From HXMU1428-3 sp965215715 (GTDB taxonomy: Bacteria > Pseudomonadota > Alphaproteobacteria > Rhizobiales > HXMU1428-3), in NCBI GenBank assembly GCA_965215715.1, contig OZ244129.1, positions 2,914,001 through 2,978,000 of the forward strand: a DNA stretch of 64,000 bases, read 5' to 3'. The position numbers and the translations under genes are program-made. The notes below the pieces were generated by a model. It was given only the letters and a program-made list of their open reading frames with translations, made no database searches and had not been told where the DNA came from. The stretch's first letter is position 1; each line of letters starts with the position of its first letter. This document shows positions 41,386 through 50,482 of the stretch, in pieces.

Positions 41386-42276
41386 ATGGTCAAACAAGCA
41401 TTCCTCGTTTCTTTCATGGTAAGTCTCCTTCTTTTCATTTCATCTCCCTCTTTTGCCATTGGCAATTCTCCTGACAAAAACCCTCTTACCCGCAGCTATG
41501 GACCTGGCGACACGTTTAAAGATTGTGATGATTGTCCTGAGATGGTGGTGGTTCCGCCGGGTAAGTTTATGATGGGCGCGCCTATGTCTGAGGAAAATAG
41601 TTATAAAGATGAGAGGCCGCTCCATATGGTGACGATCCCGGCAAAGTTTGCTGTCGGTAAGTTTGAGGTAACCTTTGAAGAATGGGATGTCTGTGTAAAA
41701 GATGGGGGATGTAATGAATATCGTCCATCAGATAAAGGTTGGGGAAGAGGAAATCGGCCTGTTATTAACGTGAGTTGGAATGATGCCAAAGCTTATGTGC
41801 ATTGGTTAAGCCGTAAAACGAAAAAAACATACCGACTGTTATCAGAAGCTGAGTGGGAGTATGTGGCCCGTGCCAACACGCAAACACCGTTTTGGTGGGG
41901 AAAATCAATTTCAACTGGTCAAGCCAATTATAATGGCAATTCCACTTTTAATGGGTCTGAGGGAAAATATCGCAAAAAAACCGTTCCGGTTGACAGTTTT
42001 GAAGCCAATGAATTTGGTCTTTACAATGTGCATGGCAATGTTTTGGAATGGGTGGAAGATTGTTGGCATAAAAACTATCAAGGGGCGCCGAAAAATGGTT
42101 CGGCTTGGACGAAAGGTGGGGATTGTTTTAAGCGGGTTTTGCGAGGCGGTTCCTGGAATGGCGATGCAGAGGTCCTGCGGTCTGCTAGTCGCTACTGGGA
42201 CATCGTTGACAACCGATACTTCATTATCGGGTTTCGAGTTGCCAGAACGCTTGTGGCCCAAGGCCAAGGGCACTGA
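41386..42276 (+). CDS. Secreted formylglycine-generating-enzyme/SUMF1-domain protein
   Basis: 296 residues with a signal peptide (VSLLLFISSPSFA). The FGE-sulfatase domain fills the rest: EMVVVPPGKFMMGAPMSEENSY, GKFEVTFEEWDVCV, NVSWNDAKAYVHWLS, RLLSEAEWEYVARA, NVHGNVLEWVEDCW, LRGGSWNGD and GFRVAR. Most bacterial members of this broad family are not true FGEs; many act as carbohydrate- or protein-modifying or ligand-binding proteins. No sulfatase gene is adjacent, so the target is unknown. It is followed by aldehyde dehydrogenase fragment 2. Confidence 0.88.
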   Translation: MVKQAFLVSFMVSLLLFISSPSFAIGNSPDKNPLTRSYGPGDTFKDCDDCPEMVVVPPGKFMMGAPMSEENSYKDERPLHMVTIPAKFAVGKFEVTFEEWDVCVKDGGCNEYRPSDKGWGRGNRPVINVSWNDAKAYVHWLSRKTKKTYRLLSEAEWEYVARANTQTPFWWGKSISTGQANYNGNSTFNGSEGKYRKKTVPVDSFEANEFGLYNVHGNVLEWVEDCWHKNYQGAPKNGSAWTKGGDCFKRVLRGGSWNGDAEVLRSASRYWDIVDNRYFIIGFRVARTLVAQGQGH

Positions 42277-42330
42277 GGTTAAAAAAAGAGTGAAGTAATG
42301 CCATAAGCAAAGAGCGCCTTCCTCCTTTTA

Positions 42331-42491
42331 TCTTTGACTTTCCTTTTATAAACACGCTCTTGGTCTCTAAATGTTCATAGATGGCAATTATACCTTTTTC
42401 TCTGCTGATGTCTGAATGGTTCATGCCGTCAGAGAGGGGGGGAGGCGAAAACTTCTTTTCTGGCGATGCGCCTTTTATTGCCCTCCAGCAA
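42331..42491 (-). pseudogene. Aldehyde dehydrogenase 3'-end fragment 2
   Basis: Minus strand reads KEVFASPLSDGMNHSDIS, then REKGIIAIYEHLETKSVF, with the same internal deletion as fragment 1 and more substitutions. The normal stop is lost and the frame runs on. The remaining DNA of the 42277-42645 gap shows nothing else. Confidence 0.78.
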
Positions 42492-42645
42492 CTGGGGGCA
42501 TATCAGCAAGGATAATTAGGATTGTGTGGTTGATACTGAAAAAGAATTAACTTTGATATTTGGCAACTTAATGGGGGCAGATCATTTGTGCTAAACTTAT
42601 GGTTATGAATTTTTGAGAATGCTCTTAAGCGAAGAGGAGTTGGAA

Positions 42646-42996
42646 ATGTATCAAATATTTAAAATAGTTAAGCTCTTGAAAATGACGGTGATCACTTTAG
42701 GGATCAGTGGTATTTTCGGAATTTATTCGGTGTCATTTGCTTTGGCAGATAGACCAGATAGGTGCTTTCACAAACACTATAATAATACCACCAAGTGTAA
42801 GGCGGGTATCAGAGGTAAGAAGTGCACGGATGCAAGCGGGAATAAAGGTAAGTGTGTGCAAAATAGCAGCAAATGTTATTGCAAAATCAATAAGAAAAGT
42901 GGCAATAAAGAACTTATTGACCTTGGTCTCGATGTCGGAATTACGATTTTAAAAAATAAAAAGCATAAAAAACATCATAAGAAGCATTATGACTAA
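42646..42996 (+). CDS. Small secreted Cys-rich protein with Lys/His tail
   Basis: Not recognised. 116 residues with a signal peptide (hydrophobic VITLGISGIFGIYSVSFALA). The mature part has six Cys (RCFHKH, TKCKAG, KKCTDA, GKCVQN, SKCYCKI), probably three disulfides, then a basic tail of Lys and His (KNKKHKKHHKKHYD) that could bind metal, nucleic acid or membranes. AGAGGAG lies 6 nt before ATG 42646. It may be a secreted peptide effector or an envelope protein. Confidence 0.65.
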   Translation: MYQIFKIVKLLKMTVITLGISGIFGIYSVSFALADRPDRCFHKHYNNTTKCKAGIRGKKCTDASGNKGKCVQNSSKCYCKINKKSGNKELIDLGLDVGITILKNKKHKKHHKKHYD

Positions 42997-43150
42997 TTCT
43001 AACTTGATTAAGGTATTGACCAATATTTGTTGGTTCAAAAGATCTTAAAATTTATTTTGCTGGGTGATTTCTTAGTCATCTTGTAGACGCGGTTTTGTTA
43101 ACGCGATAGATCATTGATATTTAGTTAGAGTCATATCTTCTGGAACTTAG

Positions 43151-43257
43151 GATGGCATCCATGCCGTTTTCTCTGCCAATGCCTGAATGGTTCATGCCGT
43201 CAAACGGGGCCATGTAATTGACGACGCGGTAGGCATTGACCCAGACGGTGCTTGCGT
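43151..43257 (-). pseudogene. Aldehyde dehydrogenase 3'-end fragment 3
   Basis: Minus strand reads NASTVWVNAYRVVNYMAPFDG, then MNHSGIGRENGMDAI, an intact stretch of the aldehyde dehydrogenase C-terminal region, continuing directly from the methyltransferase stop. It lacks the internal deletion seen in fragments 1 and 2, and stops matching before the ETKS end. Confidence 0.8.
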
Positions 43258-43881
43258 TCAGCTTTTTTGTGCTGCGATATATTTTATTGGTGGGGATTTC
43301 TTGTAGAACTTTGTGTCGATGATTTGGAAGCCTTGGTTTTTAAACATTTGTTCCAAGTCGGACGTTTTGAAAATTTTTACATATGGTGCCAAGCCTAGTA
43401 AGCGCATTATGGGGATGATCGGCCTGAACAGGCTGAAGCCTTGACCGAGAAATGCTGTTTTGGAGATGAATATACCGCCCGGCTTTAGCAGTTTGCTTAA
43501 TCGTTGAATGTCTTGTTCTGGGTCTTGTAGTAAATGGATCAGGTTGAACGCTAGGATGGCATCAAAACTGTTATCAGCAAATTGATCGGTTGTTAGATCA
43601 GATTGGATAAAGTCTATATTTTCAACTTGTTGCTCTTTGGCTTTGCCCTTGGCAATTTCGACCATTTCGATTGAATAGTCGATGGCTGTTATATGGTTTA
43701 CGTCTTGGCTCAGCTTTAAAGCGGTGCTGCCTGTGCCGCAGCCAATTTCTAACACTTTGTCATCTTTAGTCAGATGGGATCTGGTTTGTTCTAATGTGGT
43801 TTCATACCCCTCCTTGTCTTTGATCGGCATTTTGGCGTATTTTTTGGCCGCTTTGTTCCAGAACTGACTTGAGGTTTGCAT
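43258..43881 (-). CDS. Class I SAM-dependent methyltransferase
   Basis: A 207-residue UbiE/COQ5-like methyltransferase. Motif I is VLEIGCGTGSTALKL, then TAIDYSIEMVEIAK, QSDLTTDQFADNSFDAILAFNLIHLL and LLKPGGIFISKTAF. A C-terminal hydrophobic stretch (FRPIIPIMRLLGLAPYV) suggests a lipid-like or quinone-like substrate, not identifiable. It lies 21 bp behind the DUF4240 gene and may be the last gene of the efflux operon. Confidence 0.85.
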   Translation of the reverse strand: MQTSSQFWNKAAKKYAKMPIKDKEGYETTLEQTRSHLTKDDKVLEIGCGTGSTALKLSQDVNHITAIDYSIEMVEIAKGKAKEQQVENIDFIQSDLTTDQFADNSFDAILAFNLIHLLQDPEQDIQRLSKLLKPGGIFISKTAFLGQGFSLFRPIIPIMRLLGLAPYVKIFKTSDLEQMFKNQGFQIIDTKFYKKSPPIKYIAAQKS

Positions 43882-43902
43882 GAGCCTTTTCACCTTTCAG
43901 TG

Positions 43903-44421
43903 TTATGGTGTTTGTTGATCTAGCCAGGTTTTTAGTTTGGGGTATTTGTCTGCCGGGTCGCCCTCATATGGCACGCCGCGGCGTTTGGGTTTGTGGCGGA
44001 CTTGATAGGGCGGTTTTGATTGGAATTTTTCAATATACACTTGGCGGCCTAAAGTGCGTAAGGCTGGGAATAAGGCTTTGCCTGGTTTGGCGAGGCCGAC
44101 CAATGTTTCAGGATCTTTTAGGGCGTCTTGATAGGTCTTTTGTCCTTTGGAGACGAGCCAGTCTCTGAACTGTTCAAAGCTATCTTCATCACTTTTGCCA
44201 TTAATCAACTCACTTGCTGTCCATAAATGCCATTGATTGGCGCGGTAGATGTGATCTGTGTAAATGGTGATGAATGTTAAAAGGTCTGTTCTGGAATAGG
44301 CTGATAAAGCGTGCTTTAGCGCTTGGACTTGTTTGTCCTTGTTGCCGTTTGAGCTTTTGAGTGATTGCTCTATCAGCTGCCAAAAGACCTTTCCGTTTAT
44401 TATACCTGCATTGTCAGCCAT
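43903..44421 (-). CDS. DUF4240 domain protein
   Basis: A 172-residue soluble helical protein: KVFWQLIEQS start, LWTASELINGKSDEDSFEQFRDWLVSKGQKTYQDALKDPETL as the core signature of DUF4240, then a basic Pro-rich tail. Function unknown. The ATG at 44421 lies 16 bp behind the RND permease stop, so it is probably cotranscribed. Confidence 0.8.
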   Translation of the reverse strand: MADNAGIINGKVFWQLIEQSLKSSNGNKDKQVQALKHALSAYSRTDLLTFITIYTDHIYRANQWHLWTASELINGKSDEDSFEQFRDWLVSKGQKTYQDALKDPETLVGLAKPGKALFPALRTLGRQVYIEKFQSKPPYQVRHKPKRRGVPYEGDPADKYPKLKTWLDQQTP

Positions 44422-44437
44422 TGTTTTTATACCTTGT

Positions 44438-47400
44438 TTATTCAGCTGCCTGGGCCACTGGCTTAGAGCTTTCAGAGACTTTCTTTTTGTCAAATTGGCG
44501 CAAGAGTACGTAGAAAACGGGCGTGAATATAAGCCCGAAAAATGTCACACCCAACATGCCAGAGAACACGGCAACGCCAATGGCTTGGCGCATTTCTGCC
44601 CCTGCGCCGTGGCTGAGGACAAGTGGCAGAACGCCCATGATGAACGCAAAGGACGTCATTAAAATGGGGCGCAGGCGCAATTTGCTGGCTTCAACGGCAG
44701 CTTCAACAGTACTGCGGCCTTTGTTTTCAAGTTCGCGGGCAAACTCAACGATAAGGATGGCGTTTTTACACGCCAGGGCGGCCAGGACAAACAGGCTGAT
44801 TTGGGTGAAGATGTTGTTATCGCCCCCGCTGATCATAACCCCGATAACGGCTGACAAGATGCTCATGGGCACAATTAGGATAACAGCTATGGGCATGGTC
44901 AGGCTTTCATATTGAGCGGCCAAGACCAAAAAGACGAAAAACAAACATAAGGGGAAAATGTAAACAGCTGTGTTGCCTGCCAGAATTTGCTGATAGGTCA
45001 GCTCGGTCCATTCAAAGCTGATGCCTTGTGGCAGTGTTTCGTTTAAGATTTTGGTGATCGCAGCTTGGGCTTGGCCAGAGGAAAAACCAGGGGCGGCATT
45101 GCCGTTTAAGTCAGCGGAGCGGAACGCGTTGTAACGCGAGGAAATTTCAGGGCCAAATGATTCATTGACTGTGAGCACAGAGCCAAGGGGCACCATTTTG
45201 CCTTCTGAGTTGCGCACTTGCAGGCGGGCAATGTCTTGCGGGGTTGAGCGATAGGTTTTGTCTGCTTGGGCGATGACCTGATAGGTGCGCCCAAACTGGT
45301 TAAAATCATTGACGTAGATCGATCCTAAATAAATTTGCATGGTGCGGAAAATTTCATCAATGGGGATGCCTAACTGCTGTGCTTTGGTGCGGTCAAGGTC
45401 AGCGAAAAGTTGGGGGACATTGATGTTGTAGTTTGAATAAACGCTGCGCAGGGCCGGGTTTGCATAGGCCTTGCCGGTCACTTCTTTGAGTGCGTTATCA
45501 AGCGCCTTGTAACCAAGGTTGGCGCGATCTTGAATTTGCAGTTTAAAGCCGCCCGTGGTGCCAAGGCCGCGCACAGGGGGGGGTGGGAAAATAACAATAA
45601 AGGCTTGGTCTATTTTGTTAAATTCAGCTTGTAATTTACCGGCAATGGCACCCGCGCTGAGATCTGGCCGGGTGCGGTCTTCAAAGTCATTTAAGGGGAC
45701 AAAGACAATGCCGGCGCTTGATGAATTGACAAAGCCATTTACCGACAGGCCAGGAAATTGCACCGCATTGGCCACGCCTTCTTGTTTTAAGGAAATGTCG
45801 GCGATCTTGCGCATCACTTCTTCGGTGCGCTCAAGGGTTGCGCCTGGGGGCAATTGTGCAAAGCTGATGAGATATTTTTTATCTTGGGCGGGAATGAAGC
45901 CTTTTGGGATCAGGTTGAAGCTGTAATAGGTAAAACCAACAAGAATGGCAAATAGGCTCATCATGACTTTTCTGCGGGTGCTAAACACCCTTACACTTTT
46001 GGCATAGCCATTTTGGCTTTTGCCAAAGAACCAGTTAAATAGCTTAAAAAACCAGCCGAATAAGGCGGCCATTATTTTACTGAGCTTGTCGGTTTGTTGG
46101 TCGCGCGGTTTTAATAACAAGGCTGACATGGCCGGGCTTAGGGTGAGGGAGTTCAGTGTTGATATAAAGGTGGCGATGACAATGGTGAGGGCAAATTGTT
46201 TATAGAACATGCCTGTCAGGCCACTGATAAAGGCAAGCGGGATAAACACGCCGGCAACGACCAAAGAGGTGGCTATAATCGGGCTGGTCACTTCTTTCAT
46301 GGCTTGAATGGTTGCTTCGCGTGGGGCTTTGCCTTCTTCAATGTTGCGCTCAACATTTTCCACCACGACGATGGCGTCGTCCACGACAATACCAACAGCT
46401 AAAATGAGGCCGAAGAGCGAGAGGACGTTAATCGAAAAGCCTAACGGCAACATAACGGCAAATGTGCCGATAATGGAAACGGGAACCGCTAATAAGGGGA
46501 TGATGGAAGCGCGCCAGGTTTGCAAAAACACAATGACCACGATGATCACCAGCATGATGGCTTCTAGCAAAGTGGTGATCACGCTTTTAATAGAATTACG
46601 CACAAAGACTGTTGGGTCATAAACAATTGTGTAGTCAACATCTTCAGGGAATTGCTTTGCTAATTCTACCATGCTGGCGCGCACGTTATCTGAAATTTTA
46701 AGCGCATTTGAACCGGGGCTAGCAAAGATGGGAATGGCAACGGCTTGTTCATTGTTGAGTAATGAGCGCAGCGCATAGGATTGGGCATCTAGTTCAACTT
46801 TTGCCACATCGCTGAGCCTGGTAATGACACCATCTGCATCGCGTTTGATAATGATTTGTTCAAATTCTTTGGGGTCTTTTAACCGGCCTTGGGCATTGAT
46901 GGGCAGTTGGACTTGGGTGGTGTTGCCATAAGGGGGGCCACCAACCATGCCGGCGGCTACTTGTATGTTTTGTGAGCGGATGGCATTGACGACTTCTTGG
47001 GCTGTCATGCCGCGTTCAGCGATGCGGTCCGGATTGAGCCAGATGCGCATGGCGTAATTGCCTGAACCAAACAGGGCCACTCTGCCAACACCTGGGATTT
47101 TGGACAATTGGTCTTTGATGTTTAGGTTGGCATAGTTGCGCAAATAGAGCATGTCATAGCGCCCTTTGGGTGACGTTAAATGCACAACCATGGTTAGGTC
47201 TGGCGATCTTTTGGAAACGGTTACCCCCAATTGGCGCGTGACATTTGGTAGGCGGGGCAGAGCTTGAGAGACCCGGTTTTGCACAAGCTGTTGGGCCAGA
47301 TCAACATCAGTTCCTATATTAAAAGTTACTGTGAGGGATAAGCGGCCATCTACTGTGGCCAGGGAATTCATATAAAGTAAGTTTTCAACACCGTTGATTT

Positions 47401-47608
47401 GTTCTTCAAGCGGGGTGGCCACAGTTTGGGAAATGATCCTGGGATTGGCGCCTGGAAAATGAGCCTCAACAACGATGGACGGCGGGGCCACTTCTGGATA
47501 CTCAGAAATGGGCAACATAAACATGGAAATAAGCCCCATCAGAAAAATCACAAATGAGATCACACTGGCAAAAATGGGTTTATCAATAAAGTGCGTGGAT
47601 AAGTTCAT
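44438..47608 (-). CDS. RND multidrug efflux permease (AcrB/MexB type)
   Basis: A 1056-residue HAE1-family inner-membrane pump with the usual two repeats of one plus five transmembrane helices and two large periplasmic loops. N-terminus SVISFVIFLMGLISMFMLPISEYPEVAPPSI is typical. The proton-relay Asp pair in helix 4 is seen as GIVVDDAIVVVENVER. It exports drugs, solvents or detergents together with the adaptor encoded 33 bp upstream; a TolC-type outer-membrane gene is not in the window. Confidence 0.97.
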   Translation of the reverse strand: MNLSTHFIDKPIFASVISFVIFLMGLISMFMLPISEYPEVAPPSIVVEAHFPGANPRIISQTVATPLEEQINGVENLLYMNSLATVDGRLSLTVTFNIGTDVDLAQQLVQNRVSQALPRLPNVTRQLGVTVSKRSPDLTMVVHLTSPKGRYDMLYLRNYANLNIKDQLSKIPGVGRVALFGSGNYAMRIWLNPDRIAERGMTAQEVVNAIRSQNIQVAAGMVGGPPYGNTTQVQLPINAQGRLKDPKEFEQIIIKRDADGVITRLSDVAKVELDAQSYALRSLLNNEQAVAIPIFASPGSNALKISDNVRASMVELAKQFPEDVDYTIVYDPTVFVRNSIKSVITTLLEAIMLVIIVVIVFLQTWRASIIPLLAVPVSIIGTFAVMLPLGFSINVLSLFGLILAVGIVVDDAIVVVENVERNIEEGKAPREATIQAMKEVTSPIIATSLVVAGVFIPLAFISGLTGMFYKQFALTIVIATFISTLNSLTLSPAMSALLLKPRDQQTDKLSKIMAALFGWFFKLFNWFFGKSQNGYAKSVRVFSTRRKVMMSLFAILVGFTYYSFNLIPKGFIPAQDKKYLISFAQLPPGATLERTEEVMRKIADISLKQEGVANAVQFPGLSVNGFVNSSSAGIVFVPLNDFEDRTRPDLSAGAIAGKLQAEFNKIDQAFIVIFPPPPVRGLGTTGGFKLQIQDRANLGYKALDNALKEVTGKAYANPALRSVYSNYNINVPQLFADLDRTKAQQLGIPIDEIFRTMQIYLGSIYVNDFNQFGRTYQVIAQADKTYRSTPQDIARLQVRNSEGKMVPLGSVLTVNESFGPEISSRYNAFRSADLNGNAAPGFSSGQAQAAITKILNETLPQGISFEWTELTYQQILAGNTAVYIFPLCLFFVFLVLAAQYESLTMPIAVILIVPMSILSAVIGVMISGGDNNIFTQISLFVLAALACKNAILIVEFARELENKGRSTVEAAVEASKLRLRPILMTSFAFIMGVLPLVLSHGAGAEMRQAIGVAVFSGMLGVTFFGLIFTPVFYVLLRQFDKKKVSESSKPVAQAAE

Positions 47609-47641
47609 TTGATTAATCTCTGGCCTTTGTGGGCAAATGGG

Positions 47642-48838
47642 TTAGTTCGAAACCGGGGTTGAGGCTTTTTTATCTTGAGCTAATTTATTATTATTTATGA
47701 AGGTTGGACTAACCAGGGCATTGGGGCGAATGCGCATGAGCCCTTGGGAAATGACTGTATCACCTTGCTTGAGCCCATTTAAGATAATGCGTTTACCGGC
47801 AATGCTCGGGCCAATTTTAACCTCGCGGTAGGTGGCTTTGTTTTCAGGGCTGACGATGTAAACAAATTTGCGGTCCTGGTCTGTCCCGATGGCTTTTTCA
47901 GAAATGAGGATTTGCTTGTTGTTTTGGCTTGTCGCCTGGCCCATTTCTACGCTGATGGTCATGCCGGGGAGTAATTTACCGTCGTTATTGTCAAATAGGG
48001 CGCGCCCGCGAATGGTGCCGGTTGAGGGATCAATGCGGTTGTCAAAGCTGTGCATGTTGCCTTCGTATAACTTGTCGAGCCCCGAAATTTGAATGCGAAC
48101 AGGGATTGTTTTGATGTTATTGGCCGGCGTTTGCTGGATTGAGTCGATGTAGGTTTTTTCATCCACCTCAAAATCGATGTAGACTTTATCTTGGGTAACA
48201 ATGGAGGTGAGGACAGGGGCGTTGGATCCTGATTGGACCAAATTGCCTTCGGTTATTTCTGCACGGCTAACGATGCCAGAAATTGGGGCTTTGATGTGGG
48301 CGTAATCGACGTTGATTTCAGCTGTTTCAACCTGGGCTTGAGCATTTAAAACGGCAGCTTGGGCCACTTGGTAATTATTTTGGCGTTCATCGAGCAGGCG
48401 TTTGGCAACAGCCCTTTTCTTTACCAACTCTTTGGCGCGCTCTAATTCTTTTTTAGCAAAGTCGACTTGTGTTTTGGCTGTGGCTAGGGAGGCTTTTGCT
48501 TGTTTTAAGGCCGCTTGATAGGGGCGAGGGTCGATTATGATAAGAACGTCGCCTTTTTGAACATATTGGCCATCTTGAAATAGTATTTTTGTTATGCGGC
48601 CGCTGACCTGAGGGCGGATCTGGGCGCTATCTACGGCCACGATAGAGCCTGAATATTGTTTCCATAGTTGAATGGTTTGTGGCTTTATTGAAACGACCTT
48701 TACAGGTACCCCTTTTGGTTTGGCGGATTTTTTTTCGGCTTTTGCTATGGTTAAAGGGCTTGATATGAGCATCATGCTAACAAGGCCAAGTGCGGCTATG
48801 AGTGTAACCCCAAGTCGATGTGTTTTTGTTTGTTTCAT
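47642..48838 (-). CDS. RND efflux periplasmic adaptor (membrane fusion protein)
   Basis: A 398-residue AcrA/MexA-like protein. Signal segment at about 10-32. Lipoyl halves are seen around SAQIRPQVSGRITKILFQDGQYVQKGDVLIIID and HIKAPISGIVSRAEITEGNLV, enclosing a helical hairpin (about 110-170, Ala/Lys/Glu-rich). The beta-barrel and membrane-proximal domains follow. It links the permease downstream to an outer-membrane channel. No lipobox is seen. Confidence 0.95.
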   Translation of the reverse strand: MKQTKTHRLGVTLIAALGLVSMMLISSPLTIAKAEKKSAKPKGVPVKVVSIKPQTIQLWKQYSGSIVAVDSAQIRPQVSGRITKILFQDGQYVQKGDVLIIIDPRPYQAALKQAKASLATAKTQVDFAKKELERAKELVKKRAVAKRLLDERQNNYQVAQAAVLNAQAQVETAEINVDYAHIKAPISGIVSRAEITEGNLVQSGSNAPVLTSIVTQDKVYIDFEVDEKTYIDSIQQTPANNIKTIPVRIQISGLDKLYEGNMHSFDNRIDPSTGTIRGRALFDNNDGKLLPGMTISVEMGQATSQNNKQILISEKAIGTDQDRKFVYIVSPENKATYREVKIGPSIAGKRIILNGLKQGDTVISQGLMRIRPNALVSPTFINNNKLAQDKKASTPVSN

Positions 48839-48886
48839 GATGTTTCCTTAAAGGATTTATCCCTACTTACCTTATTCAGATGTTAT

Positions 48887-49504
48887 TTATGCTAGCGCTT
48901 TTGTTTTTAGCCCCACCAGATCTATTACAGCATCTTTTAAATTGTTTTTGATGAAGTTTAGGTCATTGTTAATTCGCGCTAAAAAGAGTTGCCCAACGAT
49001 GAGGGCATATATTTCTTCAGCCTTTGTTTTAATGTTTGTGTCTTTATCAATTTGGCCATCGCTCACTAGATCTGCCAGAGTGGCTTGATAAAAGGTCAGT
49101 TGGGCCGCGCAAATTTCTTTTATCTTGGCTTCAATGTCTGTTTCTCTGCCGGCCAATTCTGAACCCAATGTCATCATCGGGCAGCCACAGACATGGCCGA
49201 GCTCTTTTTGTTTTTGAACTTGAATTTGGGTTAAGTGATCAACAAGTAATTTAAAGCGATCAATGGGGGCGTTGTCAGGAGAAAAAATCTCACTATAATT
49301 TTGCAAGACCTGTTGCATGCCAGCATCCATTGTAGCTAAAGCCAGATCTGATTTGCTGGGAAAAAAGTGATAAAAGCTGCCTTTTTGAACACCAGCTTTG
49401 CGACAAATTTCATCCACACTGACAGCGCCATAACTGTTGCGCCAGATCAGTTCTGTGGCGGTTTCTATCAATTTTTGCTTGGTGGTTGACCGACTTTTAC
49501 TCAT
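48887..49504 (-). CDS. TetR/AcrR-family transcriptional repressor
   Basis: A 205-residue regulator. The HTH (about 8-52) includes LIETATELIWRNSYGAVSVDEICRKAGVQKGSFYHFF, close to the TetR group with a conserved Cys-containing ligand domain (GHVCGCPMMTLGSE). It presumably represses the adaptor and permease genes 48 bp downstream. The ATG at 49504 was chosen from family length; a palindrome lies 34 bp before it. Confidence 0.9.
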   Translation of the reverse strand: MSKSRSTTKQKLIETATELIWRNSYGAVSVDEICRKAGVQKGSFYHFFPSKSDLALATMDAGMQQVLQNYSEIFSPDNAPIDRFKLLVDHLTQIQVQKQKELGHVCGCPMMTLGSELAGRETDIEAKIKEICAAQLTFYQATLADLVSDGQIDKDTNIKTKAEEIYALIVGQLFLARINNDLNFIKNNLKDAVIDLVGLKTKALA

Positions 49505-49537
49505 TGGGTTTCTTTTCAACCTTAACATTCTGGGAGT

Positions 49538-49553
49538 AACAGTAGTTACTGTT
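49538..49553. promoter_or_regulatory. Probable TetR-type operator
   Basis: AACAGTAGTTACTGTT: two perfect 7-bp arms with a 2-bp centre, 34 bp upstream of the regulator start. Suits autoregulation by the TetR protein. Confidence 0.6.
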
Positions 49554-49615
49554 GACTGAATGGTCAAGCAGCAATTGATTCGTGTTTTATGAATGAATGT
49601 TGAGGTCTTTATTAT

Positions 49616-49665
49616 AAAGGCATCTTAACTTTCAAAGAGACTTTTTGGAAAGTTAAGATGCCTTT
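49616..49665 (-). terminator. Hairpin behind flgH
   Basis: Perfect 18-bp arms AAAGGCATCTTAACTTTC and its complement with a 14-nt loop, 36 bp behind the flgH stop. It is probably the terminator of the flgFGAH operon on the minus strand, though the U-tract is weak. The CTTAACTT core resembles the outer arms of the 3'-end palindrome family. Confidence 0.65.
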
Positions 49666-49701
49666 TGTGCCCATTTGCGCGGGTATAATGGGTGTTTTGC
49701 G

Positions 49702-50451
49702 TTAGAATGGCAGGACGATATCGAGAACCTGGCTGCCATAGCGAGGGGCTTGGACGTTGGTTATGTGACCGCGCCCGCCATATGAAACCCTGGCTTCAGC
49801 AATTTTTGATATATCAATGGTGTTGACAGAGCTGACATCTTCAGGCCGAATGATGCCAGCCACGATGATCTCCCTGATTTCATGATTAACGCGCACTTCT
49901 TGGCGCCCTTCTATGACCAGATTGCCATTGGGCAATTCTTGCATGACAACGGCGGCCATTTTGGTGGTTAGCGTTTCTTCGCGATCAACCGTGCCTGCGC
50001 CTTTGTCCTGGGAGGTGGAGCTAAGATCAACCAATTTGGAAAAATCGGCTCCGTCGGGCAACATTCTTTGTAATATTGCTGTATAACCTGCAAGGGCATC
50101 TACGGAAACAGAATTGGAGCCTGAGCGATCCCTGGTGCTTTCATTGTCAATTTCAGCTTTATCGGTGATTTCGATCATGACTGTGATGATGTCACCTACT
50201 TTACGTGCTCTTTGGTCTTTAAAGAAAGAGCGTGAGCCGTTTCGCCATAGTGAATTGGGGTTGTAGCTGACCTCTTCAGGCTCGGGCATGGGCATGCTAA
50301 CGGGGCGGTAGCCAGGTTTTTCAGAGGGACTTTCTATTGCTGATAATTTTGGCGTTTCGCCAATTTCAGATATTTTATCTAGATGTGAACAAGCCCCTGT
50401 CAGTAGAGCCAAACTGATCATTGTAACTAGTTTAACTGTAATACGTAGCAT
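49702..50451 (-). CDS. flgH: Flagellar L-ring protein FlgH
   Basis: A 249-residue outer-membrane lipoprotein forming the L-ring bushing of the flagellar rod. The lipobox is LLTGAC in the signal peptide. Family motifs include SLWRNGSRSFFKDQRARKVGDIITVMIEI and the C-terminal GNLVIEGRQEVRVNHEIREI...GIIRPEDVS. The start at 50451 gives a normal signal peptide. It is last in the flgF-flgG-flgA-flgH operon. Confidence 0.95.
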   Translation of the reverse strand: MLRITVKLVTMISLALLTGACSHLDKISEIGETPKLSAIESPSEKPGYRPVSMPMPEPEEVSYNPNSLWRNGSRSFFKDQRARKVGDIITVMIEITDKAEIDNESTRDRSGSNSVSVDALAGYTAILQRMLPDGADFSKLVDLSSTSQDKGAGTVDREETLTTKMAAVVMQELPNGNLVIEGRQEVRVNHEIREIIVAGIIRPEDVSSVNTIDISKIAEARVSYGGRGHITNVQAPRYGSQVLDIVLPF

Positions 50452-50482
50452 AACTATATTCTCTTTATCTGCTTGCAATCGG

